From assembly GCA_904501855.1 (NCBI GenBank), contig CAJGCI010000088.1, positions 1 through 7,486 of the forward strand: a DNA stretch of 7,486 bases, in the 5' to 3' direction. How positions within the stretch are numbered: position 1 is the first letter of the stretch; the number at the start of each line of letters is the position of its first letter. This DNA is from Oscillospiraceae bacterium (GTDB lineage Bacteria > Bacillota > Clostridia > Oscillospirales > Oscillospiraceae). A program made the translations under genes and the position numbers. The notes under the pieces are model-generated. The model saw only the letters and a list, made by a program, of their open reading frames with translations. It was not told the DNA's origin and searched no databases. This document shows, in pieces, positions 6,078 through 7,486 of this stretch.

Positions 6078-6300
6078 TCTGCACCTCCTCAATAATACGG
6101 AGAACGTCGGCTACTGTCTGAATCTCCGGGAATCTGCTGTCCGGAATCGCGATGCCGAATTCCTCCTCAGCGGCCACGACGATATCCGAGAGATCGAAAC
6201 TGGTGAGACCGAGGTCAGCCACCAGCCTGGTATCATCGTTCAGCTCCTCTGCAGAAACGCCTGCAGACTCCGCAAGCAATGCGAGCACTTTCTCTCTCAA
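6064..6300 (-). CDS. Stand-alone acyl carrier protein
   Basis: A 78-residue carrier protein whose Ser34, in DLGLTSFDLSDIV at the start of helix II, is the expected 4'-phosphopantetheine site. The usual 'DSL' is here 'TSF', so the attachment serine is kept but its neighbours differ from housekeeping AcpP. The acidic helix II (AAEEEFGIAIPD) and the C-terminal helix (TVADVLRIIEEV) fit the four-helix fold. The start is TTG at 6298-6300 with GAGGAGG 8 bases upstream; no ATG is available in the vicinity. It begins 19 bases after the stop of the acyl-activating ligase and overlaps the next gene by 14 bases, so all three are probably made from one transcript. The context makes it a dedicated carrier loaded by the neighbouring ligase rather than the general fatty acid synthesis ACP; this last point is inference. 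Confidence 0.92.
   Translation of the reverse strand: MREKVLALLAESAGVSAEELNDDTRLVADLGLTSFDLSDIVVAAEEEFGIAIPDSRFPEIQTVADVLRIIEEVQNGDT
6084..6090 (-). promoter_or_regulatory. Ribosome binding site inside the carrier gene, deciding the 325-aa protein start
   Basis: GAGGAGG on the - strand, read as Glu-Glu-Val codons in the end of the acyl carrier gene, sits 6 bases before the ATG at 6077. It supports that ATG over the TTG at 6092 and points to translational coupling. Confidence 0.88.
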
Positions 6301-6308
6301 TGAAATAA

Positions 6309-6315
6309 CCTCCTC
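6309..6315 (-). promoter_or_regulatory. Ribosome binding site supporting the TTG start of the carrier gene
   Basis: GAGGAGG on the - strand, 8 bases before the TTG at 6300 and within the 19-base gap after the ligase stop codon. It is the main evidence for a TTG start. Confidence 0.88.
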
Positions 6316-6319
6316 TGTT

Positions 6320-7486
6320 TTAAGAGACTTTGCGACGCTTGATCTTACGCGTCACCGTCTTTTCAAATTCATGGTCGCGAAGAATGAGATCTCCGATCTG
6401 CTGATGAACCGGCAGTCTCCGGTTTAAGTGGGAGACCACGTGCCAGCAGGCCTCCTTGTCCGGAAGGATCCCCGGATCCGTGAACAGTTCCGCCGTGATT
6501 TTTCCGTCCTTCTCGGAAACGACAGCTTCCTCGATCCCGTCGATGCGTGTCAGCTTTTCCTCCAACGCTTCCGCAGAGACATTTTCACCGTTTGCGAGGA
6601 CGATCAGGTTTTTCTGGCGGCCGCGATAATGGATGAAGCCCTTGCGGTCGATCCATCCCAGATCTCCGGTATGAAACCAGCCGTTCTGAAAAGCCTTAAG
6701 ATTCAGGATGCCGTCTTTGTAATAACCCGGGGAAACACTGTCGCCACGGACACAGATCTCACCATTAATGATCCGAACCTCACAGCACGGAAGAGGACGG
6801 CCGATGGAACCGATGACGTTGGCATCCGGAAGGTTTGCGGAGACGATGGGCGAGCATTCGGTTATCCCATACCCCTGGATCACTTCAATTCCGAGCTTCT
6901 TGTAAAACTGGATCAGCTTTTTGTCCAGAGAAGCGCCGCCGCACAGAAAGTACCGCAGCTTTCCGCCAACGACGTCATAGATATCTTTGAACATCAAGTG
7001 GCTGATATCGACACCGAGTTGCTGCAAGACTCCGGACACGCGGAGTCCCCTCTGAAGGAGTTCCAGCTTTCCTTCCTTCTTTGCCGTGTTCAGGATCTCC
7101 TTCTGCATCATCTGAAGGACCAGAGGGACACAGACGATGATGGTGGGCTGATACTTCTGGAGATTCTTCTTCAGATGACGGAGACTGTTGTTGATATAAA
7201 GAGTCCCGCCGCAGTGCAGCGCACCGACGATATTGGTCATCAGTTCAAATGTATGGCTGACAGGCAGAATGGAAAGGCCGGTGTCTTCCGGGGAAAGGGG
7301 AAGAACGGTCATTGCCGCATTGGTGTGACTGGCCATGTTCCGGTGGGTCAGGATCACGCAGCGGCTCAGCGCCGTAGTACCGGAAGTAAAGTAGAGTGCC
7401 GCGGGAAAATCCGGAAGCAGCTCCGGAAAGAATTCCCGGTCCAGATCCCGGATCTGTTCCAGGAGCGCATGGATCTCATATATGTA
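6320..7486 (-). CDS. Acyl-activating AMP-forming ligase (long-chain acyl-CoA / acyl-ACP synthetase type), 5' end outside window
   Basis: Member of the ANL adenylating superfamily: activates a carboxylic acid with ATP to an acyl-adenylate, then transfers it to a thiol (CoA or carrier phosphopantetheine). The frame is open to the right edge; 388 residues are visible, starting shortly before the ATP-binding loop, so roughly the first 120-200 residues are missing. Visible core motifs are the P-loop FTSGTTALSRCV (visible residues 33-44), YGITECSP (206-213), FHTGDLGWID (271-280), the hinge GRQKNLIVLANGENV (289-303), and the C-terminal lysine motif KTVTRKIKRR with the probable catalytic Lys381. The GTG at 7355-7357 is an internal Val of the P-loop, not a start. 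The P-loop lacks the usual KG pair. Overall it resembles the long-chain fatty acid-activating branch. The carrier gene starts 19 bases downstream, which favours acyl-ACP loading over CoA; that choice is inference. Confidence 0.93.
   Translation of the reverse strand, partial: YIYEIHALLEQIRDLDREFFPELLPDFPAALYFTSGTTALSRCVILTHRNMASHTNAAMTVLPLSPEDTGLSILPVSHTFELMTNIVGALHCGGTLYINNSLRHLKKNLQKYQPTIIVCVPLVLQMMQKEILNTAKKEGKLELLQRGLRVSGVLQQLGVDISHLMFKDIYDVVGGKLRYFLCGGASLDKKLIQFYKKLGIEVIQGYGITECSPIVSANLPDANVIGSIGRPLPCCEVRIINGEICVRGDSVSPGYYKDGILNLKAFQNGWFHTGDLGWIDRKGFIHYRGRQKNLIVLANGENVSAEALEEKLTRIDGIEEAVVSEKDGKITAELFTDPGILPDKEACWHVVSHLNRRLPVHQQIGDLILRDHEFEKTVTRKIKRRKVS

Noticed and set aside
5058..6095. 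345-codon + strand open frame opposite the 325-residue gene
   Set aside because: It would start at a GTG without a clear SD and lies on the strand opposite all neighbours. The - strand frame has a GAGGAGG site, a 14-base overlap with the carrier gene and more natural codon use and composition. Neither frame has a recognised family, so this remains the least certain strand choice in the window.
1..7486. Search for tRNA/rRNA genes, CRISPR arrays, insertion sequences and long direct repeats
   Set aside because: Nothing seen by eye: no regularly spaced repeats, no transposase-like frame, no terminal inverted repeats with target duplications, and no cloverleaf-like sequence. Intergenic space is too short for most such elements.

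Overview
The window looks like chromosomal DNA of a Bacillota (Firmicutes) bacterium. Base composition is balanced. Evidence for this is the strong AGGAGG-type ribosome binding sites, a peptidylprolyl-isomerase foldase with a cytoplasmic Lys-rich tail and one membrane anchor, a DUF4342-type protein, and an HD phosphohydrolase of the type common in Clostridia and Erysipelotrichia. I cannot place it below that level from sequence alone.

Left part (1-2302, + strand): the C-terminal two thirds of peptide chain release factor 2 (prfB, cut by the window edge), then 40 bases later a 523-residue membrane-anchored parvulin-type foldase. It ends at a strong 16-bp hairpin terminator, which also separates it from the convergent genes to the right. 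All genes from 2310 to 7486 are on the - strand.

Middle (2310-4300, - strand): glutamate racemase (murI) and an HD-domain phosphohydrolase. Each has its own extended -10 promoter (TGCTATAAT and TGGTATACT). A second perfect hairpin terminator at 4255-4291 closes the transcription unit upstream of the HD gene.

Right part (4301-7486, - strand), in order of transcription: an acyl-activating (AMP-forming) ligase cut by the window edge, a stand-alone acyl carrier protein with a TTG start, an unrecognised 325-residue protein overlapping the carrier gene by 14 bases, then a TTGACA-type promoter, an unrecognised 100-residue protein, and a 136-residue DUF4342-like protein. No terminator separates the ligase/carrier/325-residue genes from the last two, so read-through into one five-gene transcript is possible.

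The two most interesting items are these. The ligase-ACP-unknown-protein cassette looks like a small pathway that activates a fatty or other carboxylic acid, loads it on a dedicated carrier, and has an uncharacterised downstream partner. The foldase has two tandem parvulin-like domains, the first of which has lost both conserved histidines. The rest is ordinary housekeeping content.
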